A stretch of 64,000 bases of DNA from Ulota crispa (GCA_963920765.1 OY987242.1:17074002-17138001), one strand, 5' to 3'; positions 48,601-61,811 are shown, counted from the first letter of the stretch. Numbers and translations: made by a program. Notes: a model not told the origin generated them from the letters alone.

Positions 48601-51600
48601 GCGGTGTTCGAACCTCGTCTCCACTGTCGTCAGATGCATTGCCATCATGATCAGATCCAGAGGCGACGTCAAATTGAGACTCAATAATTTCCATGTCACG
48701 ATCATGTACAGCCCTCTGTAACAACACCAGCACGTTGAAAGGAAAGATAGTTCACCTGTCAATTTCGAAAATTCGTTTGCAAGAAAAGGTGGGTACACAA
48801 AGGCGCATTGATAGGAGACAAAAAAGACCTTCACAGCGAATTCCAGGTTCACAATGTGGTTGGATTGCACAAACATGTTTATTTCAACTAGACTCGAGAC
48901 AGCTTTACGGATTATACAGGTTTGTTCAACCAAAGATCTCAGTGCTCAGAAAGAAGCTTTAGCAGGTGCTTACTTGCGTATGCCAGACAATTGCGCCTCT
49001 CTCGTATTCCACAAGTTTCCGTTCGTTACCATGAATTTGAGACATACGCAGCGATCGTTGCTTTTCCAGTGCGTTCGAGACTGAGGTATATGTAGTTTCA
49101 CTGTGGTCAAGGCATGCCAAATGAGAAATTCATTTAATACTCAGCGCGCTATGCAGTACCTCTCCTTCTAAATGCAAATTCATGGCCACTCATCCCTAAA
49201 GGCCCTTGCAACCAAACACGATAACAGAGCAATGCTCATCAAGCAAAGAAGAAAGTAGCATATGAAGCTTAGGGAGTAGCTTCATGAAATGGAATGATTG
49301 TGTACTTTATGCCGTTTGTGCTTGATGTAATTCCAAATTTCTTCAACTCCTCACGAAGCTGGCCATTGAATTCCTTCATGGAATAACGGGTAAGATAAAT
49401 TGGATGAGAAAAAGAACGATCCACTAAATTTGATGAGGCATACTTGACATAACAGAACAAAGTTAAGGAGAGTTATAAAAGTAGGTAATAGTACATATAT
49501 AATATTGACTCTTTTATTAAACATAAGTGCATTATGAATGTGTAATATACTGAGAACCATTTACGTTACAAAACACACATAATTAAGCACCGAAACATAC
49601 ATTTTCCATCACTTTGTGCGCTTTTTCAAAAGCTGTCTCAGGATGAGCATATTTTGCCACTACATGTGGCCTGAAAAAAGGCAATGCTCATGGAAGTTAT
49701 CATCATGGATAAGCAATGGACGGTGGGAATACTGACAAGTTAATAAGAAATAAGGTGATTAACAGATCACTGTCCGGTACACAAGAAATGAAAAGTGAAA
49801 GGTTGGAATTAAGGAAGTTGGGGTGTACGAGCCGGGTTTAGCAACTCACAAGGTTGGAATAGGCACAAAAGGGTGTTCACTCAACCATTTCTGCTTCTCT
49901 GGAATTGGTATAGAAGGTGACTCTTCGCCAACATCCATAGCAGCAACCTCAGCAATTTCTTGGATCCTATGAGCCTACAAGGATCAAATATGCACTGCCA
50001 CTTAGAATGAGAGCCATGTGTCTAACCTTCTAATTACTTGGGATGATGGAAGTATACCACCTTTTCATCGTCATGTGGCGTAGTGCGCTTTTCAACTTCA
50101 TCCTCCTGCAATTTCAGGCACAAAATAGAAGTTAAACAAAAAATAAATCAATCCGCAAAAGATGCAAAGTCTCACGAAAGATTTTCTTTTATAGATTGCT
50201 CAGAGTATATGAAAAGATCAGACTAATGAGAACACATGAACACTGAAGAGAAACCAACTCGCCATCAGCTTCAAAGTACTAAAACCTCAGGAAAAGCTGC
50301 AAGTTATCTGTGACTTGCAAATGAGTGGAACCAACTCGTCTTTGCTTAACCCCTGAACGTCATGAAAGCCCTTTGCGGCCGTATGTGTGGCCATATGTAC
50401 AGACGTATTTGAGCTACTCTGAGGGCTTTCCAAAAAAAATTATGCATCCATCATCATATAACCTTTTAATATGTATGGTTGTAACCCTTAATTTCCAATT
50501 GATTCAAACTTCTGAATATTGGTTGCGACCGTATTTGGTACCGTAGCTCCAAAGCCCAAGGGCCCTTCAGGGGTTAATCCAAAGCATTGTGCAGTTGCCT
50601 ATCAACAGTTCCCAAGTGGGTTCGTGGACCACGTCTGTGACATTGTACCATCTCAGACGTGAACAAGATCCTCGCCAAGATTTTGGTCAGATAGAATTGA
50701 AGTTGACCTTCCCCAAAATAACATATGAGGAATAAACATTGCCTAGACCCTGGAATTTGATTTTAGGTCAAGGACAAAAGAGGCTTAAAACCTGGGTTCT
50801 AATTCCAAGCTTGGTGGGTTGCATATTTTTCAGTGTGTTAGTGTTGCCTCTCTTCGAAGTAGGCTTTTCGGGCAGAAAATACTTTCGAAGTTCACGCGTG
50901 AGATCAACCTGACATTGAACAATGTCCTCCTTGGGAAGAGATTTGAGATTTTTCGAAATTTGAGATGGAACGGCCTTGAGGTCGGGATTGCTACTGGAGA
51001 CAGCCACATGAAGAGAACTTCGTGGCTGAACTTGGGGACTTCCCAGTTGATTTTGAGAAATTCCCAGACCTGGCCTTACATAGGGATGAACTACTGCAGC
51101 AGGTTGGGGTCTCTTGCAGCCTGAGGCAGGCGTGCACGGCGATAGGGAATGAATTGACTGAGTCCGTGTGCCTCGAAAGGAACTGGGCCTTGATTGAGTG
51201 ACTGGCATCTGCTTAACTTCTCCTAAGTTGGTGGTCACAGGTTTCCGTGATGTATTAATTGTTGATACCAAAGGACTTGTAGATTCCATCTTTTTGCGTA
51301 AAGCAAGTAGCAGAGGAGCTACCTGTGAAAGTTCAAGTCAGACAAGAATGTGATTCATGTCTTAACTTTGAGTTATCGAGTTGTTCTAGCTTTTCTGCTT
51401 TGACTGGTAAAGTGTTCCTCAGTGCTCAATCAAAACATTGGTATCCCATTACTTTCTGTACTTGATTCTACGGTGCAGGCCATGTCTCTTCAGACACGTA
51501 TTAAAAGCCAACCAGCATCCAGCAGGTGAAACATACATACATTGCAGGTAAAGAGAGTGGTGCACAACTTACACTTTCACATGGAGTTTCCGACTTAGAG

Positions 51601-54600
51601 TTGCGAAGATATTGAATTCCAGGCTTGCAACTTCTCGCGTCTCCACTTTTGGTTGGTTTCCCTTTCTTCCTTTCCTCTAATTTCTCTTTTTCAAGTTCTT
51701 TAGCTAGAAGTTTTTGAACAGCTTTTTGGCGCCTAAAAAACTTGGGTCATGTCAGTTCCAATGGATTGAGCTCAACACATGATTTTGGCTCCAGAGACAA
51801 GAAATGCACCAAGAAGAAACAGCCAAGTGGAGAATTTGGATCAAGGAGGAAAAATCCTCCAGATGCGGAATACACATGCATTTTTTTCAGAGTTAAACAC
51901 CTCTTCTGTTCGGCGTGTGCATCAGCCATCTCTCTCTCTAGCTTCGCACGCATCTCTTCAACTGTAGTTGGACTCTCATCTCCTCTCGACTTACTCTGCA
52001 ACAAATCAAGATCGAATGAGCTGAACAATATGCACCGAGTTATCGAGGTGTATGTAAACTCATGATTTTTTGGTTTTCACGGTGAAAAAAAACCAATTCA
52101 GAGTGTTGATAAATTAATTTTTGTTGATGAATGGCTGAAATATCTTCGATTAAGAGATAGTAGGCTTCAGAAGAGTGGCCCTATAACTCACCTAGAAAAC
52201 ACGCAGACACTTGGAATGAGAAAATATATAACTTACCGAGGCAAAGCTCTAACCATGAGAGTCAAAAGAGTATTGATTGACAAAGAGAAGAGGCAAAATA
52301 CTTGTACTACGAATCAAACTTACACCATGAACCAGGAATCACCCAAATGAATGTATGGAACAAGGACGTCGGAATGAAAGCACCGCAAAAAATAAAGCAA
52401 GAACATCAAGTCATATGAAGCCAAAACATCCCTCTAAGAATGCTCAAACCAAACACCTTAAACCCTACACAACATCAATATTGTAGTTCACAGAAATAGC
52501 GCACCCTTTTTATTGCCACTGATTTCGGCCTCTGAATTGGAGACGTTCTCATTCTCTCCGGAGAAGCCTCAAGTTTTGCCTCTTTAGGTACAAGACATGA
52601 TGTTCGTTTATCAGGTGATGTGGAATGTCTGTAATGTTCACGCTCAGGAGATGACTCCTGCTCACTAGTCTCGTCATTGTAACGTGCTGATACTGCCTCC
52701 GTCCTTCGTCTCCCAGATGCAGGGTGGGCTAAGGCCAGGAGTGCCTGGCCTTTATCAGGTTTTCTATTCGACAGTTCTTTTGGAGAGGGACCTCGTCTTT
52801 CTTTAAATAACGACAACGCGATAGGCTCCTCCTCAACCTGCATACAGTTTCAATCGACCCCATGTCCAAATTCAAAAATTAGTAACTGGTTCAGTGTACT
52901 ACCAAGTTCTCCATTTACATCATATATGAAGAATCGCAAATAGTTGCAGAATCAACATATAAAATTGGTAAGTTGAATTTGGCAAATTAACATATTATAC
53001 CATGTTTGTTAACACGACACTTTCAGAAAACTGTAATTTTTTAAAGGGCTTTGTAACATCAGACTCCCCAGTACGTTGTGATTCATGCACTGGTGGAAGG
53101 CCCTTATCAGGAATACAGGTAATTATTATATTCGGTGGCTGAATCACGTCTAAGCCATTGGGATACTCAAATTTCTGAAGATCCATCACATCAGAGTCTG
53201 GATCTGCAGGCTCCTTTGCTTGAATTATAGCAGGGGTGTGCTCGGGTATGTCATGGCATATGAGGATAGTCAAATTACTATCTGTCTCATTATCTTGTAT
53301 TTCAAGTGACTCCGCTGGCACTTCCATTGATTTAAGTTGCGGAATTTCAGGCAGAGTTGGGAAATAAGTCTTTGAGATACAAGTCAAGGAGGAATTCATG
53401 GTGTCATCTCCTGGATAACGGAAATGGGCTTCAAAAGTCAGTTCATCAAGTTTGTCACCCATGACTTCAGCTGTGACGGCCATATTGTTTACCTTGGACA
53501 TGGTTCTTTTGAGGTGTTGATTCTCCTTACGTAGATCCTCTACCTGCAAAGTCTCACACATAGCAGATGCGTGCAAAAAAAGACCACATCAATCATTTAA
53601 GAAAATCCAAAATCTAGCCACTTAGAAGAGATTAATGGCTTTATCCATTGACATCGGGATTAAACTAATAAAATATATCACCATCGAGAAAAGTGAGCTC
53701 TGAATATGCAACCGTAAGGCACAATCTAGTCTCCTTTTTGCATAAATGAGCTGAAACACCTATTACAACATCCATTGAATTGCGCTGTAGACAAGAAGTT
53801 CACCATCACCTAATCATAACAGGAAATCACCTAATCATTGCAATGTGGATAAACAAGGTAATACAAACAAGACCTCGTCACAATTAAGTTTAAAATTCAT
53901 AATACAGTCCAATGCCATGGAGTATCAAACTGATTGCGTTGGCCTTAATGCACTTAGAGAAAAACCAAGTTTTTACATGATCACTACCTGAGTCTCCAGT
54001 ACAAAGACACTCTGCCGCTTAGCCGACTGCAAGTCTGAAACCTGGAAGAAAAGATGTGAGCTCAGGTGCGCATCGGGAAGAGAAAAGCAAAGTCAGAATC
54101 AAAAGTAATCCGTTGTTTATTGAATAGGTTTACTGTCAAAAAGCACAATTCTGCCTATGCCAACATGCCATCAACGTAAACATATCGAGAGGCTTCTGTT
54201 CATTTATTCTCACTTCAGCGTATGCCACATTCAGCTCCTTCAGCAGTCTGGTGTTCTCCTGTTATGAAGTCTAAAAATAATTATTCCGATAATGAGTCAA
54301 GATCTTGTCGAGACGATTCATCTTCAAATGAACATGCTCAAATGAACATGACAGACTTGATTATACAAGCTCAATACATCTATAGCTTAAATTAACTGAA
54401 ATGACAACGGGTGAGTCAGATATTAGAATCACCTGACCCAGCGTCTTAACTTGATGCTCCAAACCAGTAAACTTGCTTTCCAAAAAATATAATCTCTGAT
54501 CAACACAAGTATCTCATAAGCATGATTATTACGTTCTGGTCAAGAACCTCGCCACCGGCAGAGAAAATATTTGAAGATCACCATAACTAATACCTCTTGA

Positions 54601-57600
54601 TCGGGATCGTTATCTTTTTCCTTCAATTTCTCCACAGTATAAAGACTTCCAAGCCGGGCGCTCTGAGAAATCTATCCAACACAAATAACTGGCTTATATT
54701 AATATGATTCCATTTAGCTAATAGATAATATGTCCAAATAAGGAATCTCATCCCCCAGTATAATACTTAAGAACAGGTAATACTGAGCAGAAGCCAAAAC
54801 CCAGGCGATGAAAAGGCATACATTTGGAACAGCGGAATTAATCTGTGCTTGAAGAATTTCAAGCCGAGTTTGAACTTCATGCAATTGATTGTTACTTTGC
54901 TTTAAATCTGCCTGCAATGACCGAACCTGCAAGACATTTTGAACCTTAATATCTCTTCGACGTATCCAAGCGCTTGATAGAAAGATACACAACAAAACCC
55001 CAAATCACCGAGATGAATTTTTTTGAAATACATTGCTCCAAAATCATTGATAAACGAGTGTGACAATTTCAAATTTCAACACCTGATCTCGCCTTAGGCT
55101 GCTGGATCAAAAAAGAAAAGAAGATACATACTTTACAGAAAATATGTCGAAATAGCTAAACTATCAAGCACCACACAAAATGTGAATATTGATTTTTCAG
55201 ATCCTTCACGTTCACCTATGAAATAATATATATAAGAATCGACGATACCCAAATTCTTTTGAAAGGTGTATGTGCTAACTTTAAACAGTTCAATCCACAG
55301 GAGTTCTGAACTTCTGATATCACTTTCTCACTTTTGGTAAATGAGCGCAAGTAGCTAAGATTACTTAAATCACGTTCGATTCAATTAGGATACCTGTGTG
55401 GTGGAAGTGATTTCTGATCTTTGCAAATCTGCCTGCCAATGCATTACTTCCCAGCGTTAGCAACCTTACGCTGATGCAGTGGTGTCTGAGTGAGGGCAGC
55501 TCTAGGACAGAAGGTTGAAGAAGCCAACTTGAACGACCTCTACACTGGAATGCGCCTTGGTTTTGGTATTCCATTTGAGGCTACAAAAACTAGATAGAGT
55601 TCTTCTCTTAAAACAGCGCAAAAGCTACTGACAAGTTTTCCATCTTCCTACTTTTGGTGCTAAAACAAGAGGGTTCATCACCCGTTGAGAATGCGATATT
55701 GAGGCTAAAGTGAGTGGAAAACTGACCTGGTATCTCTCACGGAGTTGTTGGATCTCTGCCTGTACAGTTAAGGTCGTCTCGGCCTTCACCTGCATCAAAT
55801 AGAAACGACGCCGTTAAAATCTTGAAGCCATCGACGAACTTCAATCATCAATTTTTATTCATGATTTTAGTATTAGAATTTTAAAGTAGAGAAGGGGATA
55901 GTCTTTTAACTCGTGCTGCGGTGGCCTCTTCAGCTTTGGAAACGACAGCTAGGATCTTATCTTCTGTCACTTCCTGTGGTTTTTGATGCCTTCTTGCAAC
56001 ATGCAAATCCTGCACAAGAAATCCTCTAATCACAAATGTTTCAGATAGAAAAACAACAACACACCAAGTGCTTCGACCAGGCAGCTAGGTTGATCATAAC
56101 TTTCGAAAGACACTTACGAGGTAGTAGGAGGATTCGAAAACCTTTTCACAAAAAGGGCAATGTCGAACCTGTAACAAAAAAATCATGAGTAACTTAATCG
56201 CATTCAATCCAATAAAGGTACAAATCACTGCGAGACTAATTTAGATTGAGTCAGCCTGCCCACGTCGTGGCTTACCTGTGGCTGATTAGCTTGAGAGGCT
56301 TGGGTCTTGCCCTGAATTTTCAGCATAACCTCGTATGTTTTCAAGGTCTGCAACCTCGCACCCAACAACCAATGCCCGGCTTGTGAATGCTGAAACTGGA
56401 GAATAATGAAGCAACACATTCATGCTACTGGCAGTCAGTTCAATAATCACTCCAACAAAGTGACACACCAGTTTGCATAAATATTCTAACAAAGAGCATA
56501 AGAGCACCTTCTTCGCTTGCTTCAATTCATGACGAGTTTGTAACAAGGTATTCCTTTGCCACAAGAAACGTGACCGAATTTTTTCACTCTTCTGCTGCAT
56601 TAAGGATCCAGCCTGGAGTAGCTCACCCTTGTGGTCTGCCAACAACTCCTGGACATGAAGCAGATATTCCACCTGCACGGCAGGAAATTTGAGACTGGTC
56701 TTCATATCCAATATTATTGGAAAGGGATATATTCCGAAACCAGTATAATCACAAGAAGTCTATGAGCTCAGTGTCCCCAGCGAAAAAGCAATATGTTGCA
56801 CCTACGAAGCGATCTAAATTGACGACAATCAATTCACTGAAAAACTGATGACAGCATAATTGTCGGAGCACATTTACCTTTCCGTGAGGAATGCAGTAGC
56901 AAAGAACTAAACTGTGAAAGACAAAATCCAATTTTGTGAAATTAAAATCATTTGTACCATCAATTGCGCAAGGCGAAAAAGCTTCACGAAGTTCGCTTCC
57001 GTGAAATTACGAGTGTCCTCTCCTTGAACGTCGCCAAACGCAATGGTATCTAGCACTGACTCCAATATGTCGATGTCTGATCAAAACATCCAGAAGCAAT
57101 CCAATGTCAAATAGGCTTGATTACGTACACCCACTGGCGACAACTCGACAGACAAGACAAGAGACCCTCCGTCCGTCTAATAAAATCAATTTTAAGGTTG
57201 ACTTTTGAATAAAATACTTTCTATTTTTGATCTTGACATGACATGTTAACCTTTCACTTTATTGAAGTATCTCAATTTAATATACACTTATTGGATTCTA
57301 CATTTTGGGTCATATTTAAAGTAGATTTTCAAATTATCTCAACTGTTAACCCCTAAACGTCAAGGAGGACAAAAAACATCCTCCGGCTCTAAAAAAAGAT
57401 TCTATGATTCAAAAAAAAGTCATTTTTCATTTGATTTTTTTCCAGAAGTGACCATAAACACATGGTCCATCATGGAAGACAAAAATTACCCCTTAAGATG
57501 CATTTTTTTTTTTTGTAGCCCAAATTGTGATAAGATTCAAAAACATGGTGTTAGCTCCCAAGCTGCCCTTCTTGCAATTTTCATGAGGGCACCATGCACT

Positions 57601-58428
57601 GTTGACTTTTCCAACTTTTTGAAGCAATATTACTGGAGCCCATATGCAAAACATTGTAGAATGCTACAGGCAGGACAAGCCACGGTGATCCATCCGTCCT
57701 TTAAGGGTTAAATCAGGCCTTATTAGACAAGATTGTCCCTCATACTTGACATTTGTTATGCACAACATCAGACGCCAAACAACACGACAACCAAACCCCA
57801 AAATCTGTCCGACAAGACATGCATCACATATACCAAACCCTAAAATGAACAACTAGTTTAAACGCTGACATTGACGTTGGGACTACTTAACAGATGGAGC
57901 AACACAACAGACATCATAAATCAACAGGTTGCGTAAAATCACACCAACTTCACGAACGACACGGTCAACGTCAATGGCGTGCACGGCACGCCAGTCGATT
58001 CTCGCAAGCCGTTTCTGGAACACAAACGAGGCAGCTTTGGCACCAGCAGGAGATGCAGTCCCAAGCGCCACGGTTTTGGTGCTCACGTTCTTCCGCGACA
58101 CTTTCTCCTGCTCCAAATCCTTAACAAAGTGCTCCTCGTCGCGCTCAAACGTGTCCGTCGAGTAGCCAGTCGACGAAGCAGCAACACACATGAGCAGCGA
58201 GTCATCGTCCACTTTGGCAACCACTGCTGCCTCACGCGGTGAACTGTCCACATTGTCGCTACTCACCGAATTCAGAATCTTCTTGCGAGGAGTGTGGCGT
58301 GGAGTTCGTCGCCTCCACGTCATGTTCGGTGCTATCCCTGCAGCTTTTCGAATTCGCGACTTCCGTTCCAACCAGATCGCTTGTCGCTGCAAATTCTCTC
58401 CACTCGAGCCTCCCTTCGCCATCTCCAT
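45606..58428 (-). CDS. DZIP1-like C2H2 zinc-finger coiled-coil protein
   Basis: DZIP1 proteins act at basal bodies and the ciliary transition zone. Exon 1 (58428-57945) starts MEMAKGG and ends with the family signature FQKRLARIDWRAVHAIDVDR. Exon 2 is 57076-56958 (DIDILESVLDTIAFGD, KLFRLAQLM). Exon 3, from 56672, begins VEYLLHVQELL. The zinc finger C-x2-C-x12-H-x4-H is split between 56168-56118 (RHCPFCEKVF) and an exon from 56009 (DLHVARRHQ). Short coiled-coil exons follow (about 55790-53985). Then come long Ser/Pro-rich exons (53544-52998, 52838-52500, 51995-51890, 51735-51570, 51323-50790). The conserved C-terminal EFNGQLREELKKFGI element is at 49373-49312, followed by ALEKQRSLRMSQIH (about 49080-48973). 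Acidic/Ser-rich exons follow (48715-48615, 48452-48130, 48000-47805, 46774-46515). The last exon is about 45748-45606, ending ELTSEIDEIISL. Zinc-ligand spacing is intact and no broken exon was seen. Some minor borders are unresolved. Confidence 0.87.
45920..46207. mobile_element. MITE with AATTTGGGAAA inverted ends, copy 2 (DZIP1-like last intron)
   Basis: The ends are TATTCATTAATTTGGGAAA and TTTCCCAAATTAACGAATA, with GGTACCATTTTGTAC just inside the left end. It shares terminal and subterminal sequence with 17759-17997. Confidence 0.7.
47311..47770. mobile_element. GGGAAA-ended modular foldback, third family (DZIP1-like intron)
   Basis: The arms start AGGGAAAGTACAAATAGGGG and contain three to four CAAATAGGGGCA modules, then TAATGTTTC and a long inner inverted segment including CACAATAAATGTTAG. 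The 9-bp flanks TTCATACAA (47302-47310) and TTCAAACAA (47771-47779) match at 8 of 9 positions. Confidence 0.85.
50346..50577. mobile_element. TTAA-flanked short element (DZIP1-like intron)
   Basis: It is bounded by TTAA at 50346-50349 and 50574-50577. The ends are CCCCTGAACGTCATGAAAG and CCAAGGGCCCTTCAGGGG, giving an imperfect terminal inverted repeat. It is 232 bp including both TTAA. Confidence 0.75.
57346..57711 (+). mobile_element. TTAA-flanked non-autonomous element, copy B (DZIP1-like intron 1)
   Basis: TTAA lies at 57346-57349 and 57708-57711. The ends are CCCCTAAACGTC and CCGTCCTTTAAGGG. It is related along its whole length to the inverted copy at 1445-1813. It is non-coding. Confidence 0.8.
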
Positions 58429-58624
58429 TCACTTTATCTTATCTTACATCCTTCACTTCAATTCTTCTCCATCACACCAGCACTTCAAAATTCACTCCTC
58501 TCCACAGCAATTCCACAAAGCTCAAACTCTCCACCTCATCACCACTCCTCTCCCAAACACTGCCATCCAATGTTCAACACTCAACCAAGATACCTTCACT
58601 CCAACCTAAACATCCACTAACTTT
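58429..58624 (-). promoter_or_regulatory. Upstream leader/promoter of the DZIP1-like gene
   Basis: The minus-strand sequence before the ATG is GA-rich. The plus-strand frames across it are shadows of exon 1 and low complexity. No clear TATA box was found. Confidence 0.35.
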
Positions 58625-59055
58625 AACATCAGCCATTTCCAAATCAACACAAATATATCCTCCACTACCAATCATCCAATATACAAACACTGTGCCCTTT
58701 CCATCAATTCAACTTACACTGACCGCTCTAAAAGCCACTCTCTCTCGCTCTCTTCCTGCACAACAAAATACTGAATCAAAAATAAATGTCCTCCACAAGT
58801 TCCAAGATGAGGTTAAGCAAACACCAATGCAACACATCGCAAAAAACTCTCTTCCTCAACTGCACATCAGCCATTTCCAAATCATTCAACACAAATGTAT
58901 CCTCCACTACCATCCAATATACAAACACTCTGCCCTTTCCATCAATTCAACTTCCACCGCTCTAAAAACAACTCTCTCTTCCTGCATTGCAAATGTCTGA
59001 ATCAAAAATAAATGTCCTCCACAAGCTCCAAGATGAGCTTAAGCAAACACCAATG
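58625..59055. repeat. Tandem duplication of about 200 bp upstream of the DZIP1-like gene
   Basis: Two copies (about 58625-58832 and 58862-59055) share ACATCAGCCATTTCCAAATC, CCTTTCCATCAATTCAACTT and AATAAATGTCCTCCACAAG in order. It lies within 0.2-0.6 kb upstream of the start codon. Confidence 0.8.
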
Positions 59056-59257
59056 ACCTAAGCAACCGCACCTCAGACACAAAATTCAGCAAAGTGAGAG
59101 CAACAAAAGGCAGAAGACAAACCCTAAAGAACTGAGCGCCTCCAATTCTTGGCATGGAATTGAATGCAACCGAGGTCTACTGAAAACAGATTTTTCTCTC
59201 ATTGCAAAAGGTACGTTTACATTCAATCGAGCAAGATCAAGAGCGTGATTAAGACGA

Positions 59258-59288
59258 CGATCGATCGATCGATCGATCGATCGATCGA
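59258..59288. repeat. (CGAT)n microsatellite
   Basis: An uninterrupted run of the CGAT tetranucleotide, about 31 bp. Confidence 0.95.
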
Positions 59289-59579
59289 GCTGGAAATGAA
59301 GTGTTTAGGACCGAGAAAGTCGTGTAGGTTTAAGTTAATTTGAATGACTAGTGGATTAGTGTCGAATTAGTGACAGTAGTGAGTAGTGACTTGGTTGTTG
59401 TTGTTGCGAGGATCGATGGAATGAAAGTGAGTAGGACTGTTGCAACGCAACTGTTGGACACTGGCGCAATGCAAGCGGTGTGCCCTCACTAGAGGCATGT
59501 CTCTTCACGGTTGATGTGATGAGCAGCTGCAGCTGGTTTACTGCGGCAACGATGCCGCAAAGTTCGTTGATACAGGACA

Positions 59580-59752
59580 AACTCCACTTCTTCCTCTCTA
59601 ATTGCACTGCCATTGCATTGCCATTCCTCCTTCTCCAATTGCACTGCCATTCCTCCTCTCTAATAGTTCTGCCATTCCTCCTCTCTAATAGTTCTGCCAT
59701 TCCTCCTCTAATTGCACTGCCATTCCTCCTTCTCTAATTGCACTGCATTGCC
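59580..59752. repeat. Short tandem repeat, TGCCATTCCTCCTC units
   Basis: About six degenerate units of TAATTGCACTGCCATTCCTCC or the variant TAATAGTTCTGCCATTCCTCC. Frames here on both strands are by-products. Confidence 0.75.
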
Positions 59753-60699
59753 CTCGAGAACATACCGAAAATGTGAATACAGGGTGCACTCCATCCTCTT
59801 TAATGGCACTACCCTAGAGAGCTCTTAGAGTCTTGTTGCTCCTTCGCTTGTATCTATGTTATAAAGAGTGTATTTGGGGGTTATGATATAATTCTCTATT
59901 ATTATCAACTACAGAAAACTGCCACTTTTGGGGAAGCAAGTACAATGGTAAAAAAAAAGTTTTTTACAAGAATTCAATTGTGAGATCTTACAATAGACTA
60001 CAAGAGATAAACGTGGTAAAAAAATTAGCTCAATCTCCACAAAAATGAGTGAGATATTTACATATGAATTGCAGATAAAAGTTTTTTTTTGCTAATGCCC
60101 AGAAAGTTTAGAAGGCTTTGACCACTCTTAGAGCAAAAAAATTACACTACACAAAGTTGGGGTTTATTTTTCCCATGTAAGAGACCAAGTTAGGTATGTG
60201 TGCGAGAATTTTCAAATCAATTGGAACTATACAACACATGGGAAAAATAGTAAGTAAAAAGAAGTAGAGAATGACACTAAATTGTTAAGAATTTAATTAT
60301 TGAAATGAAAAATGCAAATCCCAATGGATATAATGTTGTGATAAACAATCTACATCCTTTCATTTTGTTTTTTTTCCAAAATAATGAAAATTGAGTAAAA
60401 TAATGGACTCCAAAGTTTATTTTAGAGTAGAGAATTTAGAATTGCCCGCAAACAAAAACTCCTCATAATTTTCATCTCATCTATCAAAATTGAATGATTC
60501 AAAGCTCTCCATTTCTATATAAGTCTAAAGAACCTATTTCAGATTTTTATGTGAAAATAATGAAATTTTTAAAGAAGTTTTTGGCTGCTCGGGGAGCAGC
60601 ATTTTGCAAATTTTCATGCATAACTTCTTCAATAAATGTCAAAATGGAGACAAAATTACATTCCCACGTAGATCTTTGAATTCCTCACCTTCAATAAAA
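59753..60699. other. AT-rich spacer
   Basis: No gene was recognised. Confidence 0.45.
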
Positions 60700-60793
60700 G
60701 TTTCAGAAAATCATGCAAAGTAGTTTAGCCATAGGTACATGCCCAAAATCCCATTTGTCCCCCAAAGGGACAATGGTCCTTTAGGGGTTAATC
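60700..60793. mobile_element. One end of a TTAA-type element
   Basis: The sequence GGTCCTTTAGGGG followed by TTAA (about 60776-60792) matches the family terminus. The opposite end was not found upstream, so only the terminus is claimed. Confidence 0.4.
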
Positions 60794-60889
60794 TATCTAT
60801 ATTGTAGAGGTTGGTGTGTTTGTCTCATGATAAAATGTCTTACAATATAATGATGTGTCATGTCATAATTCTCTATGAACACCACAAGT

Positions 60890-61345
60890 TTTTATAAAGA
60901 GGGGAAAGGAGAGGAAAGGGCAAAAAGGGAGGGAGAAGAAAAGGCACCAAATTGGAGGATGGTAAGTCATTGGAATTGTGAAAAGTCACTCATTACAATT
61001 GTGAAAAGTTATTGGAATTGTGAAAGTCATTACAGTTTTCATTATAAGTTTGAAACACTCTACTGCATTGGGAAGGAAGAGGGAGGAAGAAGAAAAGGTA
61101 GGGAAAGGGTGGGTAAAAACTCATATTGAAAAGTCACACACATTATATTAAAGCAAGGAAGGGGAGGAAAAGGCAACCGAAAAGAGGGTGATAAGTCATT
61201 GGATTTCCTAAAAAAATTATAAGCTTGAAATATTCTATTTATAAAATATTGGGTGCAAAGCGTCAAGTATCTATTCATCACCCAAATTTTGGAATTCAAG
61301 GGAGGGAGAGGGACAGAAAAAGGTAGAGAAAAGGAGGTGAAAAGT
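60890..61345. repeat. Purine-rich repeated block
   Basis: About four spaced copies of a GGGAGGAAAAGGCA-like purine stretch (near 60894, 61075, 61146 and 61304), alternating with AAGTCATTGGAATTGTGAAA-like sequence. It is probably a degenerate tandem array. Confidence 0.5.
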
Positions 61346-61811
61346 CACTTAAAAAGAGAGACACAAAGAGAAGCGCATGCAAGGCATACTTGTTGCATAA
61401 ATAACTTTAGGTTAAGGCTATTTGAATATCTAAGCTTGAGATCTAAGTTTGAAAATCTAAGCTTTAGGGCTTGAGTCTTGAGTCCCTTTGAGTCTTTGGA
61501 GAATTTACTTATGCAAAACGTGAGGAATTTTAAGTGGTTTGATAATTCTCAAGAATTATGAAAGAGGAGTATCCAAACCAATTACAAATAAAGGGATAAG
61601 ATGGGTGTTCTAAAACCAATTACAAATGAAGATATGTTTGTTCACTTGTGAAAGTTGTTCTATTAGATGTGTACACAATACAGCTTATATTCTTACCATT
61701 CATCAAGAATGTGTAGAGTGTGCAATGAGAGAGGATGAGATGTAATTCTCATTGAGATGGTGGTTATGGAATATATTACATGTTTACTTGAGTGTTGTAA
61801 GGAATTTTTTT

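Noticed and set aside
57894-58609. Plus-strand ORFs antisense to DZIP1-like exon 1
   Set aside because: The minus-strand frame has the conserved family motif and good splice signals. The plus-strand frames are shadows or low-complexity Ser/Pro/Leu sequence.
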